Source of the DNA: Streptomyces spinosus
Lineage (GTDB): Bacteria; Actinomycetota; Actinomycetes; Streptomycetales; Streptomycetaceae
Assembly: GCF_020400655.1 (NCBI RefSeq)
Contig: NZ_JAINRC010000006.1
Coordinates: forward strand, 310,001 to 374,000
Direction: 5' to 3'
Length of the DNA: 64,000 nt
The position numbers and the translations under genes were made by a program. A model generated the notes under the pieces. The model made no database searches. It was not told where the DNA came from and was given only the letters and a program-made list of their open reading frames with translations. Below are positions 42,699 to 53,000 of this stretch, piece by piece. The first letter of the stretch is position 1. Each line of letters begins with the position of its first letter.

Positions 42699-45343
42699 CC
42701 GATCACCGCCGGCGCTCCGCCGTCCTCCGTGCCCCACACGTCCTCGTCCTCCTCTACCCAGTTGGTGCGCTGCCGCTCCGCGCTCTCCGTGGACTGGCCA
42801 CCCTGCGTGCCGCCCATCGGGGCGCCGCCCATGGGGGAGCTGGTGGTCTGGGTCCCGCCCCGCCGGAAGGGCATGGCCTCCCCGTCGATGGCAGGCGCCG
42901 CCGCGCCGTTGCGGCGCAGTGCGGACAGGTTGCTCGTGTCGTTCAGCGCCGTGCGCACACGTTCGCCGTTCGCGCCGCCCGTTCCCGCGCCACCCGCTCC
43001 GGCTCCCCCACCGAGGCCGGGGTTGAGCGGGGTGCCTCCTGCGGACGGCGCCGAGTTGTGGTTGCCGGCCGAGGCGAGGTCGAAGCCGCCCACACCTCCG
43101 CCCAGCCTACCTCCTGTGAAAGGTGTGCTGTCGTAGTCCAGGTAGTCGGCGTCCGCGTCGTCGTGGAGACGGCCGTCGCCCGTGCCGAGACGTGTGCCGA
43201 GATGCGTGTCGAGATGCGTGTCGTTCAGCGCGGAGGTCCCGCCGTGCGGGAGGTTGCTCCCGCCGCTCGACAGGTCGGGGATGTCGATGGGTTTGTTCAG
43301 GTGGGTCGTGGTCGTGTGACCGTCCGGCTTCGTGGTGTGCAGGGTGCCGTCGGACGGGTCGAACACCGTCCTGGTGCCGTCCGGGGACTCCGTCGTGAGG
43401 GTGCCGTCCGCGTTGAGCCGGGTGTGGCTGCCGTCCGGGTTGGTGACGACGTCGCCGGGGTTCAGCCGGGAGGTGGTGGTGTGGCCGTCCGGTGCGGTCG
43501 TGACGAGCTGTCCGGTGTCGGGGTCGAACACCGTCCTGGTGCCGTCCGGAAACGTCCGCACGAGGTTCCCGTCGGCGTCGAGGTGCGGCCCGTCGGTGAG
43601 CGAGCCGGGGTTGAGATCGACCGGGGACGAATCGCCCCTGGTCGTGTTCGGGTTCAGGGACGAGAGGTTGCCGAACGGCAGCGTGGTGCCGTTGCCGAGG
43701 GGGCCGTCGACGCCCCCGGGACCGTCGGCCGGCGTGTTCAGCCCGCCGTTCAGCAGCGAGGTCTCGCCGCCGCCGCTGAGGTTCAGACCCCCGCCTGGGC
43801 CTTCGGGGTTGAGGCTCCGTGACAAGTTGTCGCCCAGGCCGCTCAGGCCGTTGCCGAGGCTGTTCCCGAGCCCGTTCAGGCCGTCGTTGAGCTGCTTCTG
43901 GTTGTTGTTGGAGTCGGTGAGGTTCTGGTTCAGGTTGTCGAACAGACTCTTGTTGTTGTGGTTGGAGTCGGACAGGTTCTTGTTGAGGTTGTCCCAGGCC
44001 TGGCTGTTCTTCTTGTTCGCGTCGTCGAGAGCCTTCTGGGAAGCCTCCTTCTCGCTCTTCGTCTCCTTCTTCTGGTAGGCGCCCGAAAGGTTGTCGGTCT
44101 CCTTCGGCTGAACCTCCCGCCCCACGTCCTCGGAGGCGTCGCCCCAGCTCTTCCCGAGGTTGGAGAGGGACTGCTTGGCGGCGGCGACGAGATAGCCGTT
44201 CACGTTGTCGTTCCAGCGCTTCACCGCGTTCTCGCCGAGCGCCTTCCACGAGTTCAGGTCATCGAGCGCACCCATGTCCGGCGGACTGTCGGAGAAGCCC
44301 GGCAAGGTGTCGAAGGACGTCTCGCTCGTATAGCGGAGGTCTTCGTCACCGTCGTCGTCCGAGGACCAGCCGTACTGCGACCCCAGGCTGCCGGGATCGA
44401 CCGTGACGAGCGGGACGTTGTTGTGGATGATCCAGTCGCTCAACGCGTCGAGTTGTTCGAGCAGTGCCCGGTGCGGATCGTGCTCCGCCGAGTCGGCCCA
44501 TCGCTGCCAGGCCTCCTTCATCATCCTGGCCTCCCACAACAGGTCCCACTGGGCCTGGAACAGCGCCTCCGCATACGTCGACTCGGGCGCCGGATAGCCG
44601 TTGCCCAGCAACTGGTGAGGCGAGGTGAACTCACGCCCGCCCATCTGCTCCGCGTAGCTCTCGTAGTTCTTGTGCAGCGTCTGGATGAGGGTCCGCACCA
44701 CGTCGGCGGACTGCCCCTTCCAGGCCGCGTCGTCACCGCCCAGCGACTTGTTCCACTCCTCCAGTGGCTTCAGCTGACGCCTGAAGAAGGCCGCCGCCCG
44801 GTCGAAGGCCTGGGCGGTACGCGTGAAGGAGACCAGGTCGACGGCGCCGGCGTCCGGCACGTCCACGCCGTTGTAGGAGAAGTTCTTGGTGCTGTAGGGC
44901 TCGTTCACCAGTTTTTCGAGAGCGAACTTCGGGGCGGACACGTAACGCCACAGATCGGTGTCGTCCCACTCGTCCCCGTACTTCCCCTTGAAAGCGCCCC
45001 CCTCCCGGGTCGAACCGGCGTCCGACAAGTGACTCTTGCCGTCGGCGTCGGCCAGGGTCCCGATGAAGACGATGTCGGCCGTGTACAGCTTCACCCCCTG
45101 GCCGCCGTGGTGCGTGTAGAAGGCCAGCCGGTAGTCCTCGCCGTGGGACGCCTGCCATCCGGAGACGGCGGTGTAGTCCTCCGGTCTGACGGCCCGCATG
45201 TCGTGCTGGACCAGGTTCACCCGCATCAGCGGAATGCCCTCTTTGCTCTTCAGCTTGTCGAAGAGGGACGTCCGCTTGGGCATGGGGTAACCCGTGTAGC
45301 TGGTCACGGCCTGGGCCCAGTAGTCGTCCGGATCGCTGTCCAT
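42695..45343 (-). CDS. T7SS-associated WxG protein with Asn-rich and beta-repeat C-terminus
   Basis: The 882-residue protein has an N-terminal ~185 residues of unknown type, then a helical region with a WxG motif (DDAAWKGQSADVVRTLIQTL, W208) like Streptomyces T7SS-associated proteins. Residues ~400-500 form a charged, Asn/Lys/Ser-rich coil (SDSNHNNKSLFDNLNQNL and repeats). Residues ~590-700 carry short DG-centred repeats (PDGTRTVFDP twice, PDGHTTT twice, NPDGSHTRLNADGTLTTESP) resembling YD/RHS-like beta hairpins. The C-terminus is Gly-rich and disordered. No signal peptide. It is probably a substrate or surface component of the system. It shares a 4-nt overlap with the downstream YbaB-like gene. 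Confidence 0.8.
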   Translation of the reverse strand: MDSDPDDYWAQAVTSYTGYPMPKRTSLFDKLKSKEGIPLMRVNLVQHDMRAVRPEDYTAVSGWQASHGEDYRLAFYTHHGGQGVKLYTADIVFIGTLADADGKSHLSDAGSTREGGAFKGKYGDEWDDTDLWRYVSAPKFALEKLVNEPYSTKNFSYNGVDVPDAGAVDLVSFTRTAQAFDRAAAFFRRQLKPLEEWNKSLGGDDAAWKGQSADVVRTLIQTLHKNYESYAEQMGGREFTSPHQLLGNGYPAPESTYAEALFQAQWDLLWEARMMKEAWQRWADSAEHDPHRALLEQLDALSDWIIHNNVPLVTVDPGSLGSQYGWSSDDDGDEDLRYTSETSFDTLPGFSDSPPDMGALDDLNSWKALGENAVKRWNDNVNGYLVAAAKQSLSNLGKSWGDASEDVGREVQPKETDNLSGAYQKKETKSEKEASQKALDDANKKNSQAWDNLNKNLSDSNHNNKSLFDNLNQNLTDSNNNQKQLNDGLNGLGNSLGNGLSGLGDNLSRSLNPEGPGGGLNLSGGGETSLLNGGLNTPADGPGGVDGPLGNGTTLPFGNLSSLNPNTTRGDSSPVDLNPGSLTDGPHLDADGNLVRTFPDGTRTVFDPDTGQLVTTAPDGHTTTSRLNPGDVVTNPDGSHTRLNADGTLTTESPDGTRTVFDPSDGTLHTTKPDGHTTTTHLNKPIDIPDLSSGGSNLPHGGTSALNDTHLDTHLGTRLGTGDGRLHDDADADYLDYDSTPFTGGRLGGGVGGFDLASAGNHNSAPSAGGTPLNPGLGGGAGAGGAGTGGANGERVRTALNDTSNLSALRRNGAAAPAIDGEAMPFRRGGTQTTSSPMGGAPMGGTQGGQSTESAERQRTNWVEEDEDVWGTEDGGAPAVIG

Positions 45344-45390
45344 GGCGAGAACTCCGCTGTGAGGGGGTGGAAGAGGGAGAGGGACGCGGC

Positions 45391-45864
45391 CTAGGTGTTC
45401 TGGCTCTGACTGCCGCCACCCGACGACGGCGTCATGTCACGGTCGACGTCGTCGAAGACGTCGAGGAGCTTCTCCCCGCTGATCTCGGTGATGTTGTCGC
45501 TCTGCGTGGCCCCCATGATCTTGAGGGTCTCCCTGAAGTCCTTGTCGATGTCCCGGAACAGCCGCTGCTGGTTCTCCAGGATGGCGTCGATCGACTTGGC
45601 CGACCGGGTCAGCGCGTCGACGAGGGCCTTGCCGTGCGTGAGGCTCCCGTCGTCGACCATCGGACCGAGCGCGAGGTACTGGTTCTGGTGCAACGTGTCG
45701 GGCTCGGCCTCGCCGTTGATCAGGCTCTTGAGGGCTCGGCCCGGGTGGTCGCTCGTCGCGTCCGCGTCCTCTCGGATCTTCTCCGTCTGCGTGACGAAGT
45801 CCTTCAGATCCGTGTCGATGAACGTCTGCAGCGACTTCCCGTCGAGATGTGTCAGGTTTCCCAT
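45391..45864 (-). CDS. Helical T7SS-associated protein
   Basis: The 157-residue, almost wholly alpha-helical, acidic protein lacks a signal peptide. It has heptad-like stretches (SLQTFIDTDLKDFVTQTEKI; ALTRSAKSIDAILENQQRLF) and a Gly/Ser/Gln tail. It is a type often found between esx genes and large WxG proteins in Streptomyces. It lies 47 nt upstream of the 882-aa gene, with GGAGATC before the ATG. A structural or chaperone role is likely; no precise family is claimed. Confidence 0.75.
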   Translation of the reverse strand: MGNLTHLDGKSLQTFIDTDLKDFVTQTEKIREDADATSDHPGRALKSLINGEAEPDTLHQNQYLALGPMVDDGSLTHGKALVDALTRSAKSIDAILENQQRLFRDIDKDFRETLKIMGATQSDNITEISGEKLLDVFDDVDRDMTPSSGGGSQSQNT

Positions 45865-46003
45865 GGGATCTCCAAACCCCGGGGCGGCACTGCTGGGACT
45901 CGCGTGTGCCGGCCGGGTCGTGTGTGGTGAGGACCGGAGCGGAACCGGCGGCCCGGCCGCGGGCTGCCCGCCGCGCGGGCCGCGGCCGCCGGTTCCCGGG
46001 CGG

Positions 46004-46321
46004 TCAGCCCCCGTGCTCCCACAGGCCCGTGAGCTTCTTCTCCGTCTGGCCGTAGTTGTGCTTCAGGCCCTCCAGCAGGATCTTGTGGCGATCCAGCACC
46101 CGCTGTGCCTCCGCGATCGCGTTGTCCCACTTCCGCTGCGCCGCGTCGTAAGCGGCCGCGTCGGAGCCGTACCAGGACTCCCGCAGGGGACGCAGCTCCG
46201 CTTCCATGCTCTCGATGGTCTTCCTGATCGCAGCGTTCTGGGACTCCAGGTCGGCCGCGGCCGAGTCCATGTGGTCATAACTCACATGGATGTAGCCGTC
46301 GCCCAGGATGTCTTCCGCCAT
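46004..46321 (-). CDS. esxA: WXG100 family protein (EsxA-like)
   Basis: The 105-residue helical hairpin protein has W50-Y-G52 at the turn (RESWYGSDAAAYDAAQRKW) and a C-terminal Y-x3-E signal (YGQTE) of T7SS substrates. The length fits the family. The partner gene is directly upstream (58-nt gap). The heterodimer is normally exported through EccC and is needed for co-secretion of larger substrates. The A/B naming is by position only. Confidence 0.92.
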   Translation of the reverse strand: MAEDILGDGYIHVSYDHMDSAAADLESQNAAIRKTIESMEAELRPLRESWYGSDAAAYDAAQRKWDNAIAEAQRVLDRHKILLEGLKHNYGQTEKKLTGLWEHGG

Positions 46322-46379
46322 GATGAACTCTTCTCTCCTCGAAGTACGCGAGCCGGGCCGTACGGCGGCTCAGCCGCGC

Positions 46380-46724
46380 TCAGGCCGCACCGGTCAGCTG
46401 GTCGAAGATCGCCTCCGACTGCTGGTAGGCCGCGTTGATGTCCTCGTTGGCGGAACCCTGCACCTTCTGGTGTTCCGACAGGCTCGTGTTGAGCTTGTCG
46501 ATCATGCCCTCCAGGTTCCTCAGGACGATGTCGACCTGCTTCTCCCACTCGTGCACCAGGTCGCCGAACTTCTTGCCGTCCGTTCCCTGATAACCCGTGG
46601 CCAGGCTGTTGCGCGTCGCCTCGACGTCCTGACGGCTCCTCAGGATGCCGGAGAACGCCATTTCCAGGGCCTGGATGCCGTTGCGTGTCGCCTGCTCACT
46701 TGACTGCTGGCCGTTTCCTGCCAT
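46380..46724 (-). CDS. esxB: WXG100-superfamily protein (EsxB-like)
   Basis: The 114-residue helical hairpin has YQG (Y45-G47) in place of WxG in the turn (NSLATGYQGTDGKKFGDLV) and a C-terminal Y-x3-E motif (YQQSE) matching the export signal read by EccC. ATG at 46724 follows GAAAGG. It is the first gene of the minus-strand series that ends with the giant toxin, so its promoter region (46725-46959) probably drives the effector module. Confidence 0.9.
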   Translation of the reverse strand: MAGNGQQSSEQATRNGIQALEMAFSGILRSRQDVEATRNSLATGYQGTDGKKFGDLVHEWEKQVDIVLRNLEGMIDKLNTSLSEHQKVQGSANEDINAAYQQSEAIFDQLTGAA

Positions 46725-46889
46725 GTTCAGCCTTTCGATTGCTGCGCCGGGGGGTGCGTGCCCGTCCCGGCGCTCGACGTGTGACTGGTGCCCGGCGGTG
46801 CGGGCGCCCATCACCACGACGCCCGGCACATGTCCTCGCCTGCCGTCGTCCTGTGGTGACCGGTGGCCGAACCCGGCCGGGTGCCTACC

Positions 46890-46938
46890 TTACATGTTCA
46901 CGTATGTCCAGGAGCGGGACACCCATGTAAACACGTGT
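46890..46938. promoter_or_regulatory. AT-rich inverted repeat upstream of the esx series
   Basis: TTACATG (46890-46896) pairs with CATGTAA (46924-46930), with inner GTCC/GGAC arms, followed by ACACGTGT (46931-46938). It stands out from the GC-rich surroundings and lies 166-214 bp upstream of esxB, between it and eccB. It is a candidate operator or promoter of the effector operon. Confidence 0.5.
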
Positions 46939-46959
46939 GCTTGACTCCGCCCGGCTCCG

Positions 46960-48420
46960 CTACCGCCGTACGGCGCACTGCGTCGGCGTCGTCGGCCGGG
47001 CCGCACCGGCGGCCGCGTCCGGATCCAGATCCGGTCCCGACGGCAGCATCGCCGGCAACGGGGAGGGCAGGGACGTCACTTGTCCCTCGCTGTAGCCGAG
47101 CGCGCCGAGTGCCTTGGCGGTCGGCACGCGGTACCTGGTGCCGGTGTCGTCGACCAGGTAGGTCGTGGTGCCCACGGTGGTGCCGCCGGCTCCCAGGACC
47201 CGTACCAGGGCCGCGTGGCCGGGGCGGACCACCACGGCGTCCACCGGCAGGCAGGCTCGGGCGGTCTCCGCCGGCGGCTGGGCGACGGGGGTCAGTTCGT
47301 CCGTCGTCACGAGCAGCGTGGTCACCTTCGTGCCGTCCTCGGCCGGCTCCACACCGACGCACGCGGACGTGTCCGGCCCGATCCCGACCGGCTTCGGCGG
47401 TGCGGCGGGCAGGCCCTCGGCGGCCGGCGAACGGCCCTCCGCGCCCGGCGCCAGGTGCTGCTTCAGCGCGTCCGCGCCCACGGCCACCGCTCGGGGCGCC
47501 CGGCCCCCGTACGCCTTGTCACGGGTGCGGGGGTCGCCGAGGAGGAGGTCGGCCTGGGTGGTGGTCAGCGGTACCAGGCCCTCCGTCCGCAGCAGGTAGT
47601 ACGGGTGCTCGTCGGAGCCGGGCACCTCGGCCTGGAACACCTGGCCGACCGTGCTCGGCCTGCCGTCGAGCGACGGCCCGGCACCGCCGCGGCCCGGCAC
47701 CTCGGGAGTCACCAGGGCCGGGCCCGCCACCAGGGCGTCGAGGAAGGCAGCGGAGACCGGCCGCGGCGTCACCGATCCGTAGCCGAGCGACACGGCGGCG
47801 CCGGACGCCTTGTCCAGGCGCAGCCGGCTGCCCTGCCAGACCAGGTAGGCCGCGCCGTCGGGCCCCTTGACCACGAAGCCCTGTGCCGAGCCGAGCCCTG
47901 TGCTCGCCACGGGCGCGCCGGCCACCAGGGTGGTGTGCGCGGCCGGGGTCCGGGCGCCGGTGGTGGAGCAGACCAGCCACGCGTTCCGGTCCAGGTCGCC
48001 CGCCGACGGCACCGACTCGGGGGCGCCGGGGATGCCGATGGGCAGCCCCACCGGGGTTCCCTGGAGGGAGGCGGTGGCCACGGTGGAGGTGGTGAGATCG
48101 CTGCCGGCGATCAGGCGGGCTGAGGCGTAGTTGCGCACCGGACGGAGCCGGCCGTCGACGTACAGGTAGCGGGCGCCGGTCTCCTTGTTGACGACGAGCG
48201 TTCCGGTCGTCTTCCACGAGGTCTTGCCGCCGGGCGAGATCAGCCCGTACACCACGGCCCCGGCGGACAGCAGCACCGCGATGAGCACACCCACGAACAC
48301 ACCCCGGGTGGTGCGGCCCATAGGTGTGTCCGGGGCGTCCGGCTCCGCGAGGAGCATGCCGGCGGTCAGCCGGGTCATGGTGAAGCTGTGCGCCTGTACC
48401 TGGTCGCGCTTGGACTGCAT
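46960..48420 (-). CDS. eccB: T7SS core component EccB
   Basis: The 486-residue protein has the EccB layout: a cytoplasmic N-terminus (SKRDQVQAHSFTMTRLTAGM, strongly conserved), one membrane helix (~40-62), then the periplasmic repeat domain with LVVNKETGARYLYVDGRLRP and VRNYASARLI. EccB is part of the membrane pore complex with EccC and EccD. Actinobacterial EccB usually has a disulfide-stabilised periplasmic fold; cysteines are seen in WLVCSTTG, SACVGV, RACLPV and TQCAVRR. The gene lies 44 nt downstream of eccD. Confidence 0.95.
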   Translation of the reverse strand: MQSKRDQVQAHSFTMTRLTAGMLLAEPDAPDTPMGRTTRGVFVGVLIAVLLSAGAVVYGLISPGGKTSWKTTGTLVVNKETGARYLYVDGRLRPVRNYASARLIAGSDLTTSTVATASLQGTPVGLPIGIPGAPESVPSAGDLDRNAWLVCSTTGARTPAAHTTLVAGAPVASTGLGSAQGFVVKGPDGAAYLVWQGSRLRLDKASGAAVSLGYGSVTPRPVSAAFLDALVAGPALVTPEVPGRGGAGPSLDGRPSTVGQVFQAEVPGSDEHPYYLLRTEGLVPLTTTQADLLLGDPRTRDKAYGGRAPRAVAVGADALKQHLAPGAEGRSPAAEGLPAAPPKPVGIGPDTSACVGVEPAEDGTKVTTLLVTTDELTPVAQPPAETARACLPVDAVVVRPGHAALVRVLGAGGTTVGTTTYLVDDTGTRYRVPTAKALGALGYSEGQVTSLPSPLPAMLPSGPDLDPDAAAGAARPTTPTQCAVRR

Positions 48421-48464
48421 GGTGGCCTACCTCGCGGCTTTCGTCGGAATCGGCATGGTCGCGG

Positions 48465-49865
48465 TCAGCCGGAGATGGCGCGCAGGTCGCCGAACACCCC
48501 GACGGCCCACAGCGTGAGCGGCACCAGGCTGACGGCGAGCGCGGACTGGAGCAGTTCCGCGGCGCGGCCCCAGTAGGGCAGCATCCGGCGCCCGGGGACG
48601 GTCCAGGTGACCACGGTGAGCACGGCGGCCAGGCCCAGCAGTCCGGCGACGAACACGGGCCGGCCGGCGGGGGCGAGGCGGGCACCGGAGCCCACGAGGA
48701 GCAGCGCGGCGCCCAGGGCTCCCGGCACGACGAGGACCAGCCGCTGCCACACGTTGACCATGCCCCGCCCGTGCAGCAGCAGGATCAGGGACAGGACGAC
48801 GACGATCAGCGCCTCCGGGGCGTTCGGGCGCCGCACCAGCGGCACCAGGCAGCCCGCGGAGACGATCCCGACCGAGCCGTACAGCGCGATCATCCAGCCG
48901 CCGGCCAGCTCGGTCCGGGTGGCCACGTCCTGGCCGTCGTACGGGTCGATGCCCTCCTGGAGCTGCCGGGGGTTGGTCGGCAGCGGCGGCATCCGCATGC
49001 CGGCCAGCTTGAACGAGAGCGCGGGGACGAAGCCGCCGACGAGCACCAGGCTCGCCGCGACCGCGCAGGCCGCCTTGTCCACGGGCAGGTCGAAGACGGT
49101 CATCAGCGCCCCGGAGACGGCCGCGGCCACACACACCAGCGCCGTGGAGAGGAAGAGCGGGGCGTAGACGGCGACGGCCGCCAGCGCGAGCACCGCGCCA
49201 CCCGCTCCGGCCGCGCCCGCGGCCAACAGCCGTGCCCCGAGGACGTGGTAGGCGGCGGGGCCGGCGATCTCGCCGTCGGGCAGCAGCCAGCCCGCGAGGG
49301 CGAACGCCGGGGTCGCCATGACGCCGAGGGCGGCGCCCGTGGCCGAGTCGCCGACCGCACGGCTGGCGGTGGCGGCACCGGCCAGCAGGAGCAGACCGGC
49401 CACACCGGCGGTGGCCGCGCGCGGCACGACCGGTCCGCCGGGCCAGGCGAGCACGCCCAGACCGATGACGAGGACGCACACGACGAAGGCGCGCAGCAGG
49501 TGCCGGCTCGTCTCGGTGGTCCAGGCGTGCAGCCGCTCCCGGGTGACGTCCGCTATGCCCTCGACCAGGTCGTCGAGGCGGACCTCGGGCATCGCCTCGG
49601 CCCGCGGCCGCAGATGGAGGACCTCACCGTCGTGGAGGCCGAGCGCCTCCAGGGTGACCTCCTCGTCCAGGACGGGGCCGCCGAGGCGCTGGAGTGCCCA
49701 GCCGCCGTGGTCGAGCCCCTCCTCCTCCATGCCGTCCACGCAGTACTTGAGCAGGGTGGGGAGGAGGTCGGCCACCGGAACGTCCACCGGAACGGCGAGG
49801 TCGATGGTCCTGGAGGGTGCCCGGACGGTGAGGCGGCACAGGCTTGCCACCGAGGTGTCGCTCAT
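48465..49865 (-). CDS. eccD: T7SS core component EccD
   Basis: The 466-residue protein has an N-terminal ubiquitin-like domain (~1-90; LCRLTVRAPSRTIDLAVPVD through DGEVLHLRPRAEAMPEVRLD), then about eleven membrane helices. This is the EccD/YukD-plus-membrane fusion, which lines the ESX membrane pore as a dimer. The loop RMPPLPTNPRQLQEGIDPYD is typical. ATG at 49865 was chosen; an in-frame GTG at 49922 would add 19 residues. It is divergent from eccC across a 208-bp promoter region. Confidence 0.95.
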   Translation of the reverse strand: MSDTSVASLCRLTVRAPSRTIDLAVPVDVPVADLLPTLLKYCVDGMEEEGLDHGGWALQRLGGPVLDEEVTLEALGLHDGEVLHLRPRAEAMPEVRLDDLVEGIADVTRERLHAWTTETSRHLLRAFVVCVLVIGLGVLAWPGGPVVPRAATAGVAGLLLLAGAATASRAVGDSATGAALGVMATPAFALAGWLLPDGEIAGPAAYHVLGARLLAAGAAGAGGAVLALAAVAVYAPLFLSTALVCVAAAVSGALMTVFDLPVDKAACAVAASLVLVGGFVPALSFKLAGMRMPPLPTNPRQLQEGIDPYDGQDVATRTELAGGWMIALYGSVGIVSAGCLVPLVRRPNAPEALIVVVLSLILLLHGRGMVNVWQRLVLVVPGALGAALLLVGSGARLAPAGRPVFVAGLLGLAAVLTVVTWTVPGRRMLPYWGRAAELLQSALAVSLVPLTLWAVGVFGDLRAISG

Positions 49866-49928
49866 GGTCGGCACATTCGCTTTCGCGGAAAGGTCGTCAG
49901 GTCGGCCGGACGCGGAGGACACCCGGCC

Positions 49929-49944
49929 GACACACAGGTGTGTG
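49929..49944. promoter_or_regulatory. CACAC/GTGTG inverted repeat between eccD and eccC
   Basis: GACACACAGGTGTGTG contains ACACAC-AG-GTGTGT, placed midway in the divergent promoter region. The first nine bases, GACACACAG, recur at 59235-59243 upstream of the EccA-like gene. Confidence 0.45.
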
Positions 49945-50073
49945 AACGGGAGATACCTGCATCCGTCTATGGTGTGCAGAGTACCCCTGCTGCCGGGTTG
50001 GCTTCACAGCCCCTGTTTTCCGCCAACGGGCCCGGTGACACCTCACTGGCTGCCGCCCGAAGGAGCCGATGCG

Positions 50074-53000
50074 TTGAGTTCCGTTCTGTTCCGTCGTCCC
50101 GCGCGCCGGCGCGGTCCCGACATGCCCCAGGGGGAGTTGAACCTCCAGGAGCCCCCGGTGCTCGCCGAGACGGTGCCCGACAACTCCGCGGTGTGGACCT
50201 ACCTGCCCATGGCGATGATGTCCGTCTCCATGATGCTGATCTTCCTGCGCCCGGGCGGGTCGAACGGTGTGTTCGTCTATCTGTCGCTGGGCCTGATGGT
50301 GCTCGCGTCGGCCGCCATGATCGTCGGCCAGTTCATGCGCCGCACCGGTGAACGCAAACAGCGGCTGCGCGGGGAGCGGCGTGACTACCTGAGGTATCTC
50401 GGGCAGGTCCGCAAGCAGGCCCGGCGTGCGGTACGGGAGCAGCAGCTGGCACTGGCCTGGCGCCACCCGGAGCCCGCGGCGCTGCGCTCCCTGGTGCGCA
50501 CCACGCGGCTGTGGGAACGCCGGGTGAAGGACGAGGACTTCGGTGAGGTGCGGATCGCGGTCGGCGACCAGCAGCTGGCCATGAAGCTGACCCCGCTGTC
50601 CACCAAGCCGGTGGAGGACCTCGACCCGCTCTCGGCACATGCGCTGCGGCGGTTCATACGTGCCTACAGCACGGTGCCCGATCAGCCGGTCGCCGTGTAT
50701 CTGCGGTCCTGGGCGCGCGTGTTGCTGCGGGGCGACGAGACCACGCGGCGGAACCTGGTGCGGGCGATGGTGGCGCAGCTCGCCGTATTCCACGCCCCGG
50801 AGGAGCTGTGGATCGCCGTGTGTGCCGCCGACGAGCACCGGGCCGAGTGGGAGTGGGTGAAGTGGCTGCCGCACGGTCAGCATCCGCAGGAGGAGGACGG
50901 AGCGGGTCCGGCACGGATGGTGACGTCCGCCTTCGCTGACCTGGAGGACCTGCTGGGGGCCGAGTTCGGCGAACGGCCCGCCTTCGACCCGGAGGTGCCG
51001 CCGGGGCGGGAGGAGCCGTACACGGTCGTCGTCCTGGACGGCGTGAGCGTGCCCTCCGGGCACCGTGTGGACGCCCAGGGCTTCCGTAACGCGGTCGTCC
51101 TGGACCTGGCCGACGCGTTGCAGTGGCGGCCCGGACGCACCACGCTCCGCCTCGACGTCCGGCCCGGCCGGGTCGGCCTGGTGCGCACCGACCGCACCCG
51201 CAAGGAGCAGACGACGGTTCTCGGCAGGCCGGATGCCCTGGGTCCGGCCGGAGCCGAGGCGCTGGCCAGGATGGTGGCGCCGTACCGGATGCGGCTGGCG
51301 GCCTCCGCGGCCGAACCGCTGGCCGCGGACACCGAACTGACCTCGCTGCTCGGCATTCCCGACCTGTACCGGCACGAGCCGGCGGTCCTGTGGCAGCGGG
51401 CCACGGGAGCGTCCCGGCTGCGGGTGCCCATCGCGGTGGGCAGCGACGGCCTGCCGGTCGAGCTGGACATCAAGGAGTCCGCGCAGGGCGGCATGGGGCC
51501 GCACGGCATGCTGATCGGCGCCACCGGTTCCGGCAAGAGCGAGCTGCTGCGGACCCTCGTCCTGGGGCTGGCCCTGACGAACTCCTCCGAGACGCTGAAC
51601 TTCGTCCTGGTCGACTTCAAGGGCGGTGCCACCTTCCTCGGGCTGGACGAACTGCCCCACACCTCGGCGGTGATCACCAACCTCTCGGACGAGGTGGCGC
51701 TCGTCGCGCGTATGCAGGACGCGCTGCACGGTGAGCTGATCCGCCGTCAGGAGCTGCTCCGGGCCGCCGGCAACTACTCCTCGGCCCTCGAATACGAGAA
51801 GGCGCGTGCCGCGGGGACCGCGCTGGCACCGCTGCCGAGCCTGTTCGTCGTGGTCGACGAGTTCAGTGAACTGCTGTCGGCACACCGGGAGTTCATGGAG
51901 CTGTTCGTGATGATCGGCCGTCTGGGCCGCTCGCTCGGGGTCCATCTGCTGCTGGCGTCCCAGCGCCTGGACGAGGGCCGGATGCACCAGCTGGAGAGCC
52001 ACCTGTCGTACCGGATCGGCCTGCGCACCTTCTCGGCCATGGAGAGCCGGGGCGTGCTGGGTGTGCCGGACGCCTATCAGCTGCCCTCACAGCCCGGCAG
52101 CGGGTACCTCAAGAGCGGTGTCGAGGCACTGACCCGGTTCCGGGCGGCATATGTGTCCGGCGAGTACCGCAGGCGCGGCGGAGCGGTCGCGCAGGCCCGG
52201 GTGGCCAGCCAGGTGGTGCCGTGGACGTCGGGGTACGTGGTGCCGCGCGCGACCGCGCAGCCGGCCGCGCCGGAACGCGCCGCCGGGGAGGAGCGGGAGG
52301 CGGCGGAGAGTCTGCTGTCGGTGGCGCTCGACCGGCTGCGCGGCGCGGGGCCGGGGGCGCACCAGGTGTGGCTGCCGCCGCTCGGCCTGCCCTCCGCGCT
52401 CGACGAACTGCTGCCCGGTCTCGCGGTCGACCCGGAACGCGGGTTCACGGCGACCGGATGGCCGGGGCTCGGCCGGCTGAGGGTGCCGGTCGGTCTGGTC
52501 GACAAGCCCTTCGAACAGCGCCGGGACCCCCTCGTGGTGGACCTGTCCGGCGCGGAGGGCCATGTGGGCATCGCGGGCGGTTCGCAGAGCGGCAAGTCGA
52601 CGCTGCTGCGTTCCCTCATCGCCTCCCTGGCGCTCACCCACACCCCCCGCGAGGTGCAGTTCTACTGCCTGGACTTCGGCGGCGGCACGCTGTCCGGGCT
52701 GGCCGGGCTCCCACACCTGGGCGGTGTCGCCTCCCGGCTGGACGGCGAACGCATCAGCCGTACCGTGGCCGAGCTCACGGCGGTCCTCAACCACCGGGAA
52801 CAGTTCTTCCTGGACCACGCCATCGACTCGATGGCGACCTACCGGCGCCGGCGGGCGGCCGGCGAGTTCGCCGACGAGACCCACGGTGACGTCTTCCTCG
52901 TGGTGGACGGATGGGCGACCCTGCGGCAGGACTTCGACGGCCTGGTCCCGACGCTGAACCAGTTCGCCGTCCGCGGCTTGAACTACGGCGTCCACCTGAT

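Noticed and set aside
46725..46959. A small gene between eccB and esxB
   Set aside because: The open frames here lack coding composition and a ribosome site; the region reads better as promoter DNA.
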